64,000 nucleotides of DNA from Brasenia schreberi (lineage: Eukaryota > Streptophyta > Magnoliopsida > Nymphaeales > Cabombaceae): positions 682,001-746,000 of the forward strand of contig JAYKKT010000037.1 in the NCBI GenBank assembly GCA_036023115.1, in the 5' to 3' direction. The position numbers and the translations under genes are program-made. The notes below the pieces were generated by a model. The model did no database searches, was not told where the DNA came from, and saw nothing but the letters and a program-made list of their open reading frames with translations. The stretch's first letter is position 1, and every line of letters starts with the position of its first letter. This document shows, piece after piece, positions 23,665 to 35,901 of this stretch.

Positions 23665-23694
23665 CCACGAGACGCTTCAGAAGGGACCGTGGTA
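23665..23694 (+). other. Conserved hairpin motif in Tat 3' internal region
   Basis: ACCACGAGACGCTTCAGAAG followed by GGACCGTGGT; the ends ACCACG and CGTGGT are perfect complements. It is shared with 2317-2346 (minus). It lies between the integrase end and the polypurine tract. Confidence 0.6.
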
Positions 23695-24323
23695 ACTCTT
23701 TCTAAAATCCCTACAGCTTATCCCAATGGAGAAAGGTTTATCCATGAAAATCTTAAAGTAGGAATAGAATCTACTTATTTGGATTTTATTTTGTTTTAGA
23801 ATTAGACTTTGTTGTGTGGAAAATAGAATTTTGAAATATTTTCCAAAATTTCCTACAAAACCTCTGCTAAGTAATAGGTATTGAAACTCAAATGAAGGGA
23901 AATATGAAAAATCGAAAGTCCTTTTGACTGAAGGAAAAAAGAGTTCCCTTCAAAAATGAATTTTAAAAACCCGAAATATCAAAATGACATGAGATTATCC
24001 TACTTGGGGCAGTCGGCCTTCATAGGCTCTCCCCAAGCTCATTCATCTCTTAAGTGAATCTCTAAAAACTCACACTCCATTTGCATCACACACCATGCAT
24101 GCATCCAAAGTCGTCCATGCATGATCATGTTTAGGACATATACCCAATATAGGTCAAGTACCCTTTGGCTAAAATCTCCTCCTCTATAGCCTGAGAAAAA
24201 GGATTTTAGGAAAACAAGGATGATTTATATTCTCAAGAATAATCTGGGAAGTAAATCAAAAAGGGTGTTTTTCTTCTTCGCCATTATCCAAATAAATTTA
24301 GATTAATGCCAAAGAGGGGCATC

Positions 24324-25418
24324 TGAAAACACCCTAAATCAAATTCTTTTCAAACACCTCCAATTTCGAAAGCCCAAATGATTTAAAACATTTTGCCTTA
24401 AAATGAAGATTTTGAACATTTTAAAAGGTTTCAAATTCAAGGTTTTAAATTAAAGTTAAAAAAATAAAGCTCGGAGGATATGCACGAATCAGACGAACAG
24501 GTAGGACCCACTTCAAGCCACGATCGAGCTCACAAAGGATAAAACCCGAAAGCAAGGGAGTGGACCACATCAAAACCATATCTTCATCAAAATCAAATCA
24601 AATGGGTCAGCTCTCACAAGGCAGCTCGAGTACTTATCTTATCAAATCAAAGTCAATCTACAATTTGCTTGAATCAAGTGCCATATGTAGACAAAGGTTG
24701 ACCAGTTCTTGCAAGTTGAAATAGATTGAATTTGGGGGTTGATTCCAAAGATATATCCAGCCTATGTATCAAAATAAATCAAGCAAGGTGAAGGCGGGCC
24801 ACAAAGGAGGATGATCAAGGCTTTGAATCAAGCCTAGCTAAGTGCATTCAAGTCCAAACGGCTAGGACAAAAGGTGCATGGATGGAAAAGGCCCAACCCA
24901 CATGGTTGGTCCATCCTTGATCATGGGGGACCACCAAATCATGTGAAGAATGCAGCCCTTGGGGCTAGGTTGGATCATGAATTACCCGCCCCAAGAAAGG
25001 GCCTAGAAGACCACCTTTGGCTTATAAATTGAGGTCAAGAGTGGGGCGTGAAGGACATCTTGGGAGTGCTTAAGGGGAGGCCATCAAGGGTGCTACACTT
25101 TGAGAGTTTGAGAGCTACTAGGAAAGAGCATTAGAGAGGGAAGGGAGTGTAGGATCTATGCCAAGACTTAGTGAGAGTTTGAGTGATGAAACAAAGGGGC
25201 AAAGGGATCAAGTGAGGGCCAGCCACAACCTTAGAGGCCGATCGATTGTGTAAGTCCGGGTAAGTGTTGCTCGAACTTGTTCTTCCATATCTCTTCTTTA
25301 TATTCAATTCAAAAGGAGTTGTATTAATGGAGCTTTGTCTCCGTAATAGAAGTAGATGTTAGCTGAAATTTCCCTTTCTTTTGATTATGCACTCTATGTG
25401 TTTCAATTCTTGCTTCTA
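24324..25418 (+). repeat. Tat-3 right LTR, truncated
   Basis: Begins TGAAAACACCCTAAATC after the polypurine tract. Includes the TATA box (CTTATAAATTGAGG) at about 25020. It matches the left LTR up to TTGCTTCTA near 25417 and then turns into MED14-like exon sequence. The last 1 kb of the LTR is missing. Confidence 0.9.
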
Positions 25419-28400
25419 ATTGATCACAAATGAACATCACTCTATTATGAACAAGCGTTCTCTACTGCTAAATTACCTAAAAACATCACAAATGGGTCAG
25501 ATTTGTTGTTAATGGGATTTCCTGAATCTGGAAGCTCCTGCTGATGCAACTGGATCGGGGTCTTAGACCACTTTTTAAGCTTATTGAGTTTCAAGAAGAA
25601 CTGTCTGGGATGTCTAGTCCTGTTGAACATATTAGCAATATCAAGCGCTTCAAGAAAATTGGTGTGAGCAAGATGCATTTGGCTGATGATGAGGTGAATC
25701 TAAATCTTCTGGACTGGGAAAAGTTAAATTTTATTCCTAAAGATCTTACCGTCTCTAGGTATTCCTCAGAACAGGGGCTTTCTTCTGATTTTGCACATGA
25801 AGGTCCTGGACGGATTGTCGGTTGTAAGCAGTCGACCTTTGCTTGCATTGTTGATGAGATTTTTGAAATTGAGAAAGGTGCATCATTGCCTCCTACATTA
25901 CCCATTAAGAACCAAAACTCGTTAATGACCACATCTTCAAGTTCTCCCTTTGGTTCCGTTCAGGTAAGCTACCCAGGAATCAAACCAGCGATAACCTTCA
26001 CAAAGTCCGACAGTAGATCTCATTGTTGTGCAGTCTAGTAACTTTTCAAACTTTGCTTCTGGGTTGCTGCCAACTACTAATTCTTTGTACCTCCCAAACA
26101 GTACGAAGGGCATGCTTCATAGTTCTTCAATAAATTCCTTCACTTCCACCAACTCTGTGAGAATTCCACCAATTCCAAAGCCGTCAGTCCCAAAAGCTGA
26201 CGTAGATTCTTTGTCATTTAGATCACCATCACGTCCTGCTGATGTTGGTTCATATTCTGTATTGGATGAACACCAGCTAAGAATACAAAATAAAGCCTCA
26301 AAGGAACCACATTCATTGGTTTCTGGAGGCAGGACAATTCATGCAGCATCCCTGGCTCGAACTAGTTCCCGAGGTTCAACGTTAATTTCTAAATCTGGGG
26401 GGGCTAGAGGTTCACTTCCTGCTCATTCAGTTGCTTCTCCTGTGAAAAGTTCTTCATCCAGCTTAAGAATGGCATCTCTCATGTGTAAGACCAAGCTCTT
26501 ATAAGTTTGTATATTTGATGACCTTAGTTTGATTTCCTATTTTGGAACGACATGACTGATTCTAATGCTATCTTTTCAGGTCAAACACTGGACGCTGCCA
26601 CGTCCCATAACCCAGCTCTTGACGGAACAGGCGAGAAAAATTTGAGAAAGCGTTCTCTGTCTAATATCTTAACCAACATTCCTTCTTTGAGTAATATAGA
26701 TCCTCTCTCTGAGTCACGCAAGAGACGGAAAATATCAGAATCGGTCAACTCAAGCCATACTGTTTCACCAGATATATGCTCGTCTCCACTGGCATCTAAA
26801 CCAGGGTCTTGCTCTTACGGGAATTTATTGATTAAAGCAAATAATGGGCATGCACCTTCTAGTGTGTATTTTGCTGTTCTTATTCATGTAGTTCGTCATT
26901 GTTCTCTCCGTATCAAACATGCTAGGCTTACGAGCCAGATGAATGCTCTTGAGATACCTCTTGTAGAGGAAGTAGGCCTGAGAAATCCATCCTGCAACTT
27001 GTGGTTCAGACTGCCACAATCCTGTGAAGATTCATGGCAGCGTATATGCTTGCAACTGGGAAGGCCTGGGACCATGTGCTGGGACGTTAAAGTTAGAGAC
27101 CAGCATTTCAGGGATCTCTGGGAGCTTCAGAAAGGGAGTACAAGTACTCTGTGGGGCAGTGGAGTCCGAATTGCAAATACATCTGATACAGATTTGCATA
27201 TTCGGTATGATTCAGAAGGTGTCATACTATCATACAAGAATGTAGGGGAATCTAGTGTTAAGAAATTGGTGGAGGATTTGCGAAGGCTTTCAAATGCACG
27301 CTTATTTGCCCTTGGTATGGGGAAATTGCTAGGTACAAGGATGGAGAATAATCGTGATGATGCTCGTGGTAATTCTGAGGATAAAGGACAGGTTGGGACA
27401 AAGGGCACAATCAACATTGCTGATAAAATGCCCGATCAATTGAAAAAATCATTCAGGATTGAAGCTGTTGGTCTAATGAGTCTGTGGTTTAGTTATTATG
27501 GCTCAATGCCTGGAATAGTAGTACGTTTTGTTATTGAATGGGAAGGAGGTAAAGATGGATGCACAATGCATGTCTCACCTGATCAACTGTGGCCTCACAC
27601 TAAGTTAGCTCTTACTATCACAAATATCTCATATATTTATGTACTTTCCTTTGTTTCCATTGTATGGGTATTCTTTCCTTTTCCTGTGACGGTAAACTCA
27701 CTTTGAAGTTAACTGTCGGTAGGGATATAAGTACCAGGACTTGCGTACCCCACCTGCTAAAACTACAAAAATACCCATGTGCCAGGGTGCATGGTGTGGA
27801 TGTCTGCAATTTTTCTTTTCTGTTGCTACTCTTTGGTAACCACCTTCCTGGTTGATGGAGAATTAGATACAAACACTTGTTTTTTACCTTGAGTTATATG
27901 GTGTTGTTTTTCTTCGAAGGACTGCAATTGATGGATGTGGAAATTTTTTCTTTCTGAATGCAATTTATTGTTTATTCTGTCTACTTATTTGTTGTTAATT
28001 GTTCAGACACCCAACAATTTTAGCTGATTTCTCTTCCTGATGAACATCTATCTATTTATGGTTGACGAAATTGGTAGCAAAATTACTTGTTTTCCTATGC
28101 CATTGTAGTCGACGACTTAAAAAATTTCTTACCAGAATTTTCAATATAATGTTCAGGATACTTAATTTTAGACTGAAACTTTCTCTTTCTCATGAAGTTC
28201 TTGGAGGATTTTATTAATGGAGCTGAGGTATCTTCTCTTCTTAATTGTATTCGGCTCACTGCTGGGCCATTGCTTGCTCTTGCTGGTGCTATACGCCCTG
28301 CACGTATGGTTGGTCCTGGTTCTCCTGCTGTTCATGCTACCACAACCGTCAGCGCTTCTACCCTCCCTAGGCAAAATGCTATTGTAGCATCACAAGGATT

Positions 28401-29283
28401 GTTGCCCGGTGCTTTATCTTCAAACACGAACCAATCTGCTTCAGGTTCTGCAGTTGGAAACGCGGCTGGAGGTACTACCGCAATGGGCTCCATCAGCAGC
28501 CATGGTCCTTACGGCGCTACTATGCTGTCTGCGGCTGGAAGAGGTGGACCAGGCATTGTTCCTAGCTCGTTGCTGCCAACCGATGTATCTGTTGTCCTAA
28601 GAGGTCCTTACTGGATATGCATCATTTATCGTAAAAACTTTCAAGTTGACATGCGGTACTTCGCTGGTGATCAAGTATGGTTGCAACCTGCTACTCCTCC
28701 GAAGGGCGGTGCACATGCTGGTGGCTCGCTCCCTTGTCCGCAGTTTCGGCCTTTCATAATGGAGCACGTTGCTCAGGGCCTGAACAATTTGGATGCCAAC
28801 TTTAATGGCGGAGTACCCAGTGCAATTGGTTGTCTCAATTCAAGCAATTTAAATCCAACCTCAAGTGCAATAGCTTCACAGCTGACTGCCACCACCAGTG
28901 GCCGACTCAATGGGATTTCTTCTGTTGGGTTGTCCAGACCTGGAACAGCAGCTGGAAACCAAGGTGTTAGTTTGAGCCGAATAGGTAGCAACCTAATCGG
29001 AGCATCAAACTTGCCTGTTCGTCTTTCACCTGGAGATGATGGGGGGAGAATTGAGTTTTGCTTTCATGGGGCTTGGAGGAGATGGGGGCTATGGTGGAGG
29101 CTGGGTTCCTCTTACTGCTCTGAAGAAGGTCTTGAGAAGCACCCTGAAGTATCTTGGTGTTCTCTGGCTGTTTGCACAGTTATTAGATCTTATTAAGGAA
29201 ATTTTGGGGTCAATTTTAAAAGACAATGAAGGAACACTCTTGAACCTGGACTCGGAGCAGCCCGCTTTGCGGTTCTTTGTGGA

Positions 29284-29470
29284 GTAAGAGTAACTATCTG
29301 CGGTCTTTTATAGAACTGGTTTTATTTGCCAGCATCTCATCTTGGCATCTTTTGTCTAAAGTTTCTTCTGCTGTATTAGATTAACTCCAGCTATGAGTCT
29401 CCATGTTGTTTCTGTTGGTTGAGAACCTATTGTCTGAAACTGAAAGTCAAGTTCTTCTTGCATGAAGATG

Positions 29471-29502
<32 letters not shown>

Positions 29503-30182
29503 CACGCATTTGCACACCCTAAGGCAGCTCGTGTTCAATAATCTGCCGTCATTGACATGCTGGGAATGGTCGATCTATTGTGTCTGCTTAAGTTATTTTT
29601 TCATCAATTGACCAAGTGTCATGCATTTGAAGATTGAAATTAGGACATGATTTGCAGAAAGGCTAACCAAAAACGACAACTTTTGGATAAGGTCATCTGT
29701 CCTTCAGATATCGCACATCCGTAGTGCATAGTTTGCCACAAAGCTAACAAAACATAAGAATATTCAGTTAGGGGCATGTACCCTGGAGAAAAAACTTGTT
29801 TGTGTGTGTAACTGTGTATTGCTTATATACTCGAATTGGGGCATGATTTACAGAAAAGCTAACCAAAAACAAAGAACTTTTGGACAAGGTCATGTGCCCT
29901 TCAGATATCACACCTCCGTAGGGTACGATTTGCCTAAAGCTAACAAAAAATGAGAATATTTAGTTAGGGGAATATGCCCTTGAGGAAAAGCAACTTGTGT
30001 GTGTGAAGTCCAGAATCTACACCATGTGATTCCTCTTAATTAATCAAACCTTTATGTTCTCTCCGTTTCTTCGGTAATTCGTGTTGTGTTGATTCCTTTT
30101 TCTGGGATTATGTTTTCAGTATTAGTGAACGTTTCATGCAATTTTGTATTTTATTTTTATCTGATCTCTGTTTCCTTTTCAG
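29284..30182 (+). other. MED14 intron with a tandem duplication
   Basis: Donor GTAAGA at 29284 and acceptor TTTTCAG ending at 30182. Two copies of a roughly 190-bp segment lie in tandem at about 29635-29820 and 29825-30010; both contain GCTAACCAAAAAC, CCTTCAGATATC and TTAGTTAGGGG-like words. A compound (CT)n(CA)n microsatellite is at 29471-29500. Confidence 0.75.
29471..29500 (+). repeat. (CT)n(CA)n microsatellite
   Basis: A run of CT dinucleotides turning directly into CA dinucleotides. Confidence 0.95.
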
Positions 30183-30992
30183 GGGTTATGTTTTCGCTGT
30201 CAGTGTACACCGCATGCAGCTTCTCCTTCAAGTTCTGAGTGTCAAACGGTTCCACCATCAGCAGCAACAACAAAATCAACCCAATTCACAAGAAGAGCTC
30301 ACTACATCTGAAATAACAGAGCTTTGTGACTATTTCAGTCGCCGTGTTGCATCTGAGCCCTATGATGCCTCTCGAGTAGCATCGTTTATCACCGTACTTA
30401 CACGTCCTGTTCCTGTACTAAGGGAATTCTTGAAGTTGATATCCTGGAAAAAAGGACTAGTACAGGGACAATTTGGGGATGTTGCCTCAGTGCAAAGGCC
30501 ACAGATTGAGCTATGTCTTGAGAGCCATTCTGGTTTTTGGGTCAATGAGCATCCCGACAACTCAAGCTGGGGAACATCCAAGAGTAACATTCACTATGAT
30601 CGGTCACGTAACTCTGTTGATTTTGGCCTTACTCTTCTTGTTTTAGACCCAACTCATGTCCCACACATAAATGCTGCTGGCGGTGCAGCTTGGCTTCCAT
30701 ACTGTGTATCCATTAGGCTGAGGTACACTTTCGGTGAGACTACACACATGTCGCTTCTGGGAATGGAAGGAAGTCATGGCGGTCGAGCTTGCTGGTCTCG
30801 GTTGGAAGACGGGAAAGATGTAAACAAAGGGTGACGAAGGTGGTTGAGGTCTATGGGAGTGGAAATGCAGGGGGTGATGGAAGTCAGGGCAGGTTAAGAA
30901 TAGTTGCAGAGTTTCTTCTGCGTGCACTTCAGAGCTCTCTGCAGCAGCTAAGAGATGGTCAGGCAGTGAACATAATGTCTGCAGCAACCTGA

Positions 30993-31327
30993 CCTCACGG
31001 AAAGATGAAGATCACCATTATCTATCGGTGATCTCAATGCACACGATATTTGGTTCCATGTATCCTGAAGACTAACATGTGGCAACTAATTTACTATTTG
31101 AATAGTCGGCTAGGTGTGGGAGAGATTGAGGCCACGATTAACAGGGAGGGTGTTAGGTGTATGGTGTACAGAGATGGACGGTGGAGGTGAACGGTATTGT
31201 AAAATTGGTAAGCATTTGGTATATTCATAAAATGTACAGTGACCGGTGGCTGATGTAATAGTAATTGCTTGTTTTACAGTAGGTGCGCGAAGAGGAATAT
31301 AATGTTTATGTTAAAAATTTTGGCCGC
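30993..31327 (+). other. Former MED14 3' UTR and flank
   Basis: Non-coding sequence after the MED14 stop at 30990-30992. It ends where the RTE-1 TSD begins at 31328. No clear polyadenylation signal was chosen. Confidence 0.5.
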
Positions 31328-31341
31328 TATATCTTCTTTTG

Positions 31342-34300
31342 GGTTGTACTAGGCTTCCAATAGCCTGCGTGAAACTTTGTTGAATTTTTATACGATGGAT
31401 TACACAAATTATGAGCATTGTTTTGGGGTGTCTTCGTCTAGCGATGCGTTGCGATAGCCCAATGCAAGAAAAAAGTAAGGGTCACTGCATTTTCACCCCA
31501 ATGTAGTGAATCAATTGCAGAGAGGGTTTTCACATTATGAACGGGTGTGGGTAAAGAAGTTAGTCTCGTTACATTGCTGTCCCGAATGTAGTGAATAAAT
31601 TACAAAGAGGGTCTCTACATTTTTAATAAGGACGGATGCGGGGGTAAGGAAGCTAGTCATAGATAATAAGATTCGTATTGGTTCTTCAAATATCGGAACA
31701 TTATCCAGTAAGCTAATGGAGGCGGTAGATACTATGATTTGGAGAAATATTCATATTTTATCTCTACAAGAGATAAAGTGGGTTGGAGAAAAAGTAAAAG
31801 AGATTGAGGATAACAGTTTTAAATTATATTATAGTACTCAGGTAAGGAAAAGTCTCGAGAATGATATGGTGATCGAATCACGACGTTGAAATTAGTGTTA
31901 GGAGTAGAGGATTTGAATAAAGTTTGTGCTTACGCACCCCAAGTAGGACTAGAAGATAGTATAAAGATTTTGAGAAGATTAGATTAGGTGATTCAAATAA
32001 TTCCACAAATGGAGATGATTTGTTTAGGAGGAGACTTAAATGAACATGTCGGTAAAGAGACATTAGGATATCAAGGTATTCATGGAAACTTTGGTTTTGG
32101 GGATCTAAATAAGGAAGGTAGCGAGATTTTAAATTTTGCTATGGCATTTGATCTCTTTATAGTCAATACAATCTTCAAAAAATGAGATGAACATTTAATT
32201 ACTTATAAGAGTGGCTTATCACAAACACAAATTGATTACTTTATTTGTAAAAAAAAAGATAGACCGTGTTGTAAAGATTGCAAGGTAATTCCAGGAGAAA
32301 GCTTAACCACCCAAAATCGACTTTTAGTTATGAATTTACAAATAAAAAAATGAACAAAGAGCAAAAGAGTGCATCGAGCTATTCGGACGAAATGGTGAAA
32401 CCTCAAAAGTGAGAAAGAAGATATATTTAAACAGAAAGTCCTCCAAGGAGATGCTTCGAATTATATTGGTACACCTTGTGATATGTGGAACAATATGTCT
32501 ATATATATTAGGAAAGTAACGAAAGATGTGTTACGTGAATCTAAAGGAGGTGCACCGGCACAAAAAGTAGCTTGGTGGTGGAGTGAAGTAGTGCAAAATA
32601 AAATCAAGGCAAAGAGGGCATGTTACAAATTACATTATGCTAAGAAAACTAGTTAAACTTTAGAGGCATATAAGAATGCAAAGAAGGAAGCGAAAAAGGC
32701 CGTGAATGAAGCAAAAGCTAAAATTTGGGAGGATTTATTTTAAAAACTCAACTCAAAAAGGAGTGAAAGAGATATTTGTAAGATATCTAGGGCTAAAGAT
32801 AAGATAACTAAATATCTTAATTCTATTAGATGCATCAAAGACGAGGATGAAAAAATCTAGTGGCAAATGATGATATAAGAAATAGATGAAAAAACTATTT
32901 TTATAAGCTTTTTAATGAAAATAAAGATGTTAGTATTAGCTTATGAAAGTTGGTTAAATCAAAAATATATATAAACTATAATTTCTAGCGACGTATCCAA
33001 AAGATTGAAGTCAAAGAGACTCTTAAACATATGAAGGGTGGTAAATCGTACGACTAGACAATATTCATATAGAAGTATGGAAAATCCTAGGAGAAACAGG
33101 AATCACTTGGCTCGCAAGACTATTTAATTAAATATGGAGAAACCAAAAGATACCCAAAGAATGGAGAGCAAGTTTACTTATACCTATATATAAGAAAAAT
33201 AGAGATATTCAAAATTGTGCCAATTATCGGGGTATCAAGTTAATGAGCCATACTATGAAATTGTAAGAAATAATTATTAAACGTTGGTTAAGACAAATAT
33301 CAAGTACAACAGAAAACCAATTTGGATTCATGCCAGGCAGATCTACTGTTGAAGCAATTCACTTTTTTAGACATCTTATGAAACATTTTAAAGTAAAAAA
33401 GAAATACCTTCACATGATATTTATTGATCTAAAAAAAGTTTATGATAGGGTACCGAGGGAGGTTCTTTGGAGAACCTTAGAAAAAAGAAGTATCTCATTA
33501 ACATATATAAACCTTATGAGAGACATGTGGTGCAAAAACATGTGTGATGACTCATGAATGAATGACAGATTTCTTTGAAGTTAATATTGGGTTACATCAA
33601 GGATCAACTTTAAGTTCATACTTTTTTATAATGGTGATTGATGAGTTAACAAAACATATTCAAGATGAAGTACCTTGGTGTATGTTATTTGCAGAGGAAA
33701 TTGTGTTAGTAGAGGAGTCTAAGGAAAAAGTTAATAGAAAATTGGAACTATGGAGAGAAACATTAGAAAGTAAAGGCTTCTGACTTAGTAGAACAAAGGC
33801 AAAATATATTGAATGTAAGTTTGATCATTTGGTTATTTGAGAAGACATAAAAATTAAAATTGGCACACATTGCATCCCCCAAAAGGAAAGTTTTAAATAT
33901 CTAGGGTCAATTTTTCAGAGTGATGGAAGAATTGATCGAGATGTTACTCATAAAATTAATGATGGTTGGTTAAAATAGAGAGGGGCATCAAGTATTCTTT
34001 GTGATAAGAGGATACCATTAAAGTTAAAAGGTAAATATTATAGAGCAACAATTAGATCTGCCATGTTTTATGGTTCTGAGTGTTGGGCAGTTATTCATCA
34101 ACATGTACAAAAGATGTTTGTGACAGAAATGAAGATGTTGAGATGGATGAGTGGTCATAAAAGAAAGGACCGTATACATAATGAGGTTATTAGAAATAAA
34201 TTATGTGTGACACCAATAGAGGATAAAATGAGAGAATATCGTTTAAGGTGATTTGGATATATAGAAAGAAGATCAAAAGAAGAACCTCTAAGAGGTTATG

Positions 34301-34501
34301 AAAAACAAGATTTTGAAAGTATTAAAATAGGTAGAGGACGACAATAAAATTTTGAAAAGAAACAATAAAGAATGATTTAGCTTATTGTGAGTTAACTGCT
34401 AACATGGCATATGATAGGGATATGTGGAAACAAAGAATCCATGTAGCTGACCCAGTCTATTATGGGAAAAGGCTTAGTTGTTGTTGTTGTTGTTATTGTT
34501 G
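31342..34501 (+). mobile_element. RTE-1: RTE-clade LINE, near full length, decayed
   Basis: Flanked by TATATCTTCTTTTG (31328-31341) and TATATCCCTTTTG (34502-34514), an imperfect TSD. The 3' end is AAGGCTTAGTTG followed by TTG repeats. Endonuclease words include GGDLNEHVGKE near 32030 and SQTQIDYFI near 32220. RT motifs: PGRSTVEAIHFFRHLMKHF near 33335, [17 protein letters not shown] near 33420, GLHQGSTLSSYFF near 33590, and [13 protein letters not shown] near 33690. The catalytic FADD is changed to FAEE. Stops and frameshifts are frequent, so it is older than RTE-A and RTE-B. It lies 350 bp downstream of the MED14 stop, in the same orientation. Confidence 0.92.
34468..34501 (+). repeat. RTE-1 3' (TTG)n tail
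   Basis: TTAGTTGTTGTTG ... TTATTGTTG at the 3' end of the element. RTE-type LINEs end in short simple repeats instead of poly(A). Confidence 0.85.
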
Positions 34502-34652
34502 TATATCCCTTTTGAAAGGTCTATGGTGCAAATAGCTTATTTTATAGATACATTGTGTAGGCTTGTATGAGGTTTTCAGTCCTAATAATTTAGGATTGCC
34601 TCTCCACTCACGTCTAAAATCCAATTGCAGAAGCGTAAGATGCTTCCTTGTG

Positions 34653-34685
<33 letters not shown>
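34653..34685 (+). repeat. (CT)n(CA)n microsatellite
   Basis: Compound CT/CA repeat, the same type as that at 29471-29500. Confidence 0.95.
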
Positions 34686-35392
34686 GATACAAGCATTCTA
34701 GCTAATGCATTTTGAATCCCATTCGAGGTTAGGCATTGGTGGGCACAAATAGTACTAGAATTCTAACCTCACAGTCTGTTGCACCCCCTAATTGACACTA
34801 CTTTAGCGTGACAGCGGGCTTTGGTTAGGGCCGCCTTGCGTCATGGAGCATTGGTGCGGAGCTTTGACAAAACCCTGACCGGAGTAACTAAATGCACCCC
34901 AAATTACTTGCTCATTTTTCCATGACAACGATTAAGAGTTACCTCAACAAGTGAAAAAGTTGGAACAAGAATCACGAGCTGAGGTGAGAGTTAAAGAGCG
35001 AGTCTCTTAAATACCTTATTTGTTTAACTACCTGCAACATGAAAAAGCTGGAAAAAATTTGCCTTCGATAAAGTATAAATGACATTTTCACAAGTTTTCA
35101 CGAACTCAATCAAACCCAATTATGACCTTGAAGTTAGACATGACCGGAATTGGAGGTTCTGGTTGAGCCGGAACTTGAAATTGTAACCGAACCGGCTTGA
35201 GATCAGTTACGGTTAGAATTTCAAAACTGTCGGTTTTGGTTTCAGTTTGGAAACGATAATATTAAAAATAAAATTTATATATTTTAAAAAAAATACCAAA
35301 ATCAGTGGTTTAGAACTATGAGTTCCGGTTTTATAAAAGGTGAAGCTGGAATCGAACAGAGTGCTTCCTGGTTTCGGGTTCGATTTTGATTT
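34686..35392. other. No gene recognised
   Basis: Intergenic. From 35150 the words CCGGAACTTGAAATTG, ACCGAACCGG and CCGGTTTTATAAAAGG suggest an old repeat family rich in CCGGTT and AACCGG. Confidence 0.35.
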
Positions 35393-35570
35393 CACTGATA
35401 ACGAGTTCAACCGATTTTTGACAGTTAAGAACCGGCCTGAAGTTATATTGATCTAATTTATGAGCAGCTTGATCTATTAATCACTGATTTCGAGTTCAGC
35501 CGGTTTCTTACAGATAAGAACCCGTCTGAAGTTACATTGATCTAATTTATGAGCAGCTTGATTCATTTAC
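35393..35570 (+). repeat. Tandem duplication, 89-bp unit, two copies
   Basis: Copy one starts at CACTGATAACGAGTTCAACC (35393) and copy two at CACTGATTTCGAGTTCAGCC (35482). Both contain ATTGATCTAATTTATGAGCA and GCTTGAT. It lies about 330 bp upstream of the PPR gene start. Confidence 0.9.
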
Positions 35571-35901
35571 CAGTATATATATACACGAAAGTAGTGTTAA
35601 CTGTAAAATGTCTTTCATTACATAATCACACGTAAACACTTCTACTAGACACGACCAGTTGCAATCAGAATCAAATTGGGTCAGAAACTAGAACCAGGGA
35701 CAACTTGATTTGGTATGTTTTAAAAAAATAAAAATTATTTTAAATAAAAACATTTAATGCACATGACATTTAATGCAAATAAAAATAATTGTATTCCATC
35801 GTTTATCATGTTATTTCAAAGGTGTAACTCCTTCAAGCTAAACCGGAAATCTTTGCGGTAGCATTCACGACAATGGTGATGATGCTAATCATAATCGATC
35901 A

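Larger units (their letters stand above)
16427..25418 (+). mobile_element. Tat-3: Gypsy/Tat retrotransposon, right LTR truncated
   Basis: Left LTR 16427-18556 (TGTAAACACCC ... CATGTCTACA). A primer-binding segment TGGCACGCCTAGTGGGAC starts at 18561. The polypurine tract AAAGAGGGGC at 24311-24320 is followed by the right LTR from 24324, which matches the left LTR closely to about 25418 and then stops. The internal region holds gag-like frames, a short pre-RT segment, RNase H, a second archaeal-type RNase H and integrase tails in the usual Tat order. The RT palm and integrase core are deleted. The extra RNase H before integrase is a known mark of the Tat lineage. The right truncation abuts MED14 coding sequence. 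Confidence 0.9.
25430..30992 (+). pseudogene. MED14: Mediator subunit 14 (MED14/SWP), 3' half, damaged
   Basis: MED14 is the scaffold subunit linking the Mediator head, middle and tail in RNA polymerase II transcription. Five exon blocks are readable: 25430-25963, 26034-26484, 26580-27604, 28198-29283 and 30183-30992. Diagnostic stretches include HVVRHCSLRIKHARLTSQM, WFRLPQSCEDSW, FRIEAVGLMSLWFSYYGS, HVSPDQLWPHT, DFINGAEVSSLL, GRGGPGIVPSSLLPTDVSVV, MRYFAGDQVWLQPATPPKGG, PCPQFRPFIMEHVAQ, FAVSVHRMQLLLQVLSVKRF, CDYFSRRVASEPYDASRVAS and NAAGGAAWLPYCVS. The amino-terminal half is absent; homology begins at the truncated LTR. Frameshifts occur near 25535, 29035 and 30810, and the exon 3 donor at 27605 reads TT instead of GT in the needed phase. 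I call it a pseudogene copy; sequencing error could explain single indels but not the missing half. Confidence 0.9.
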
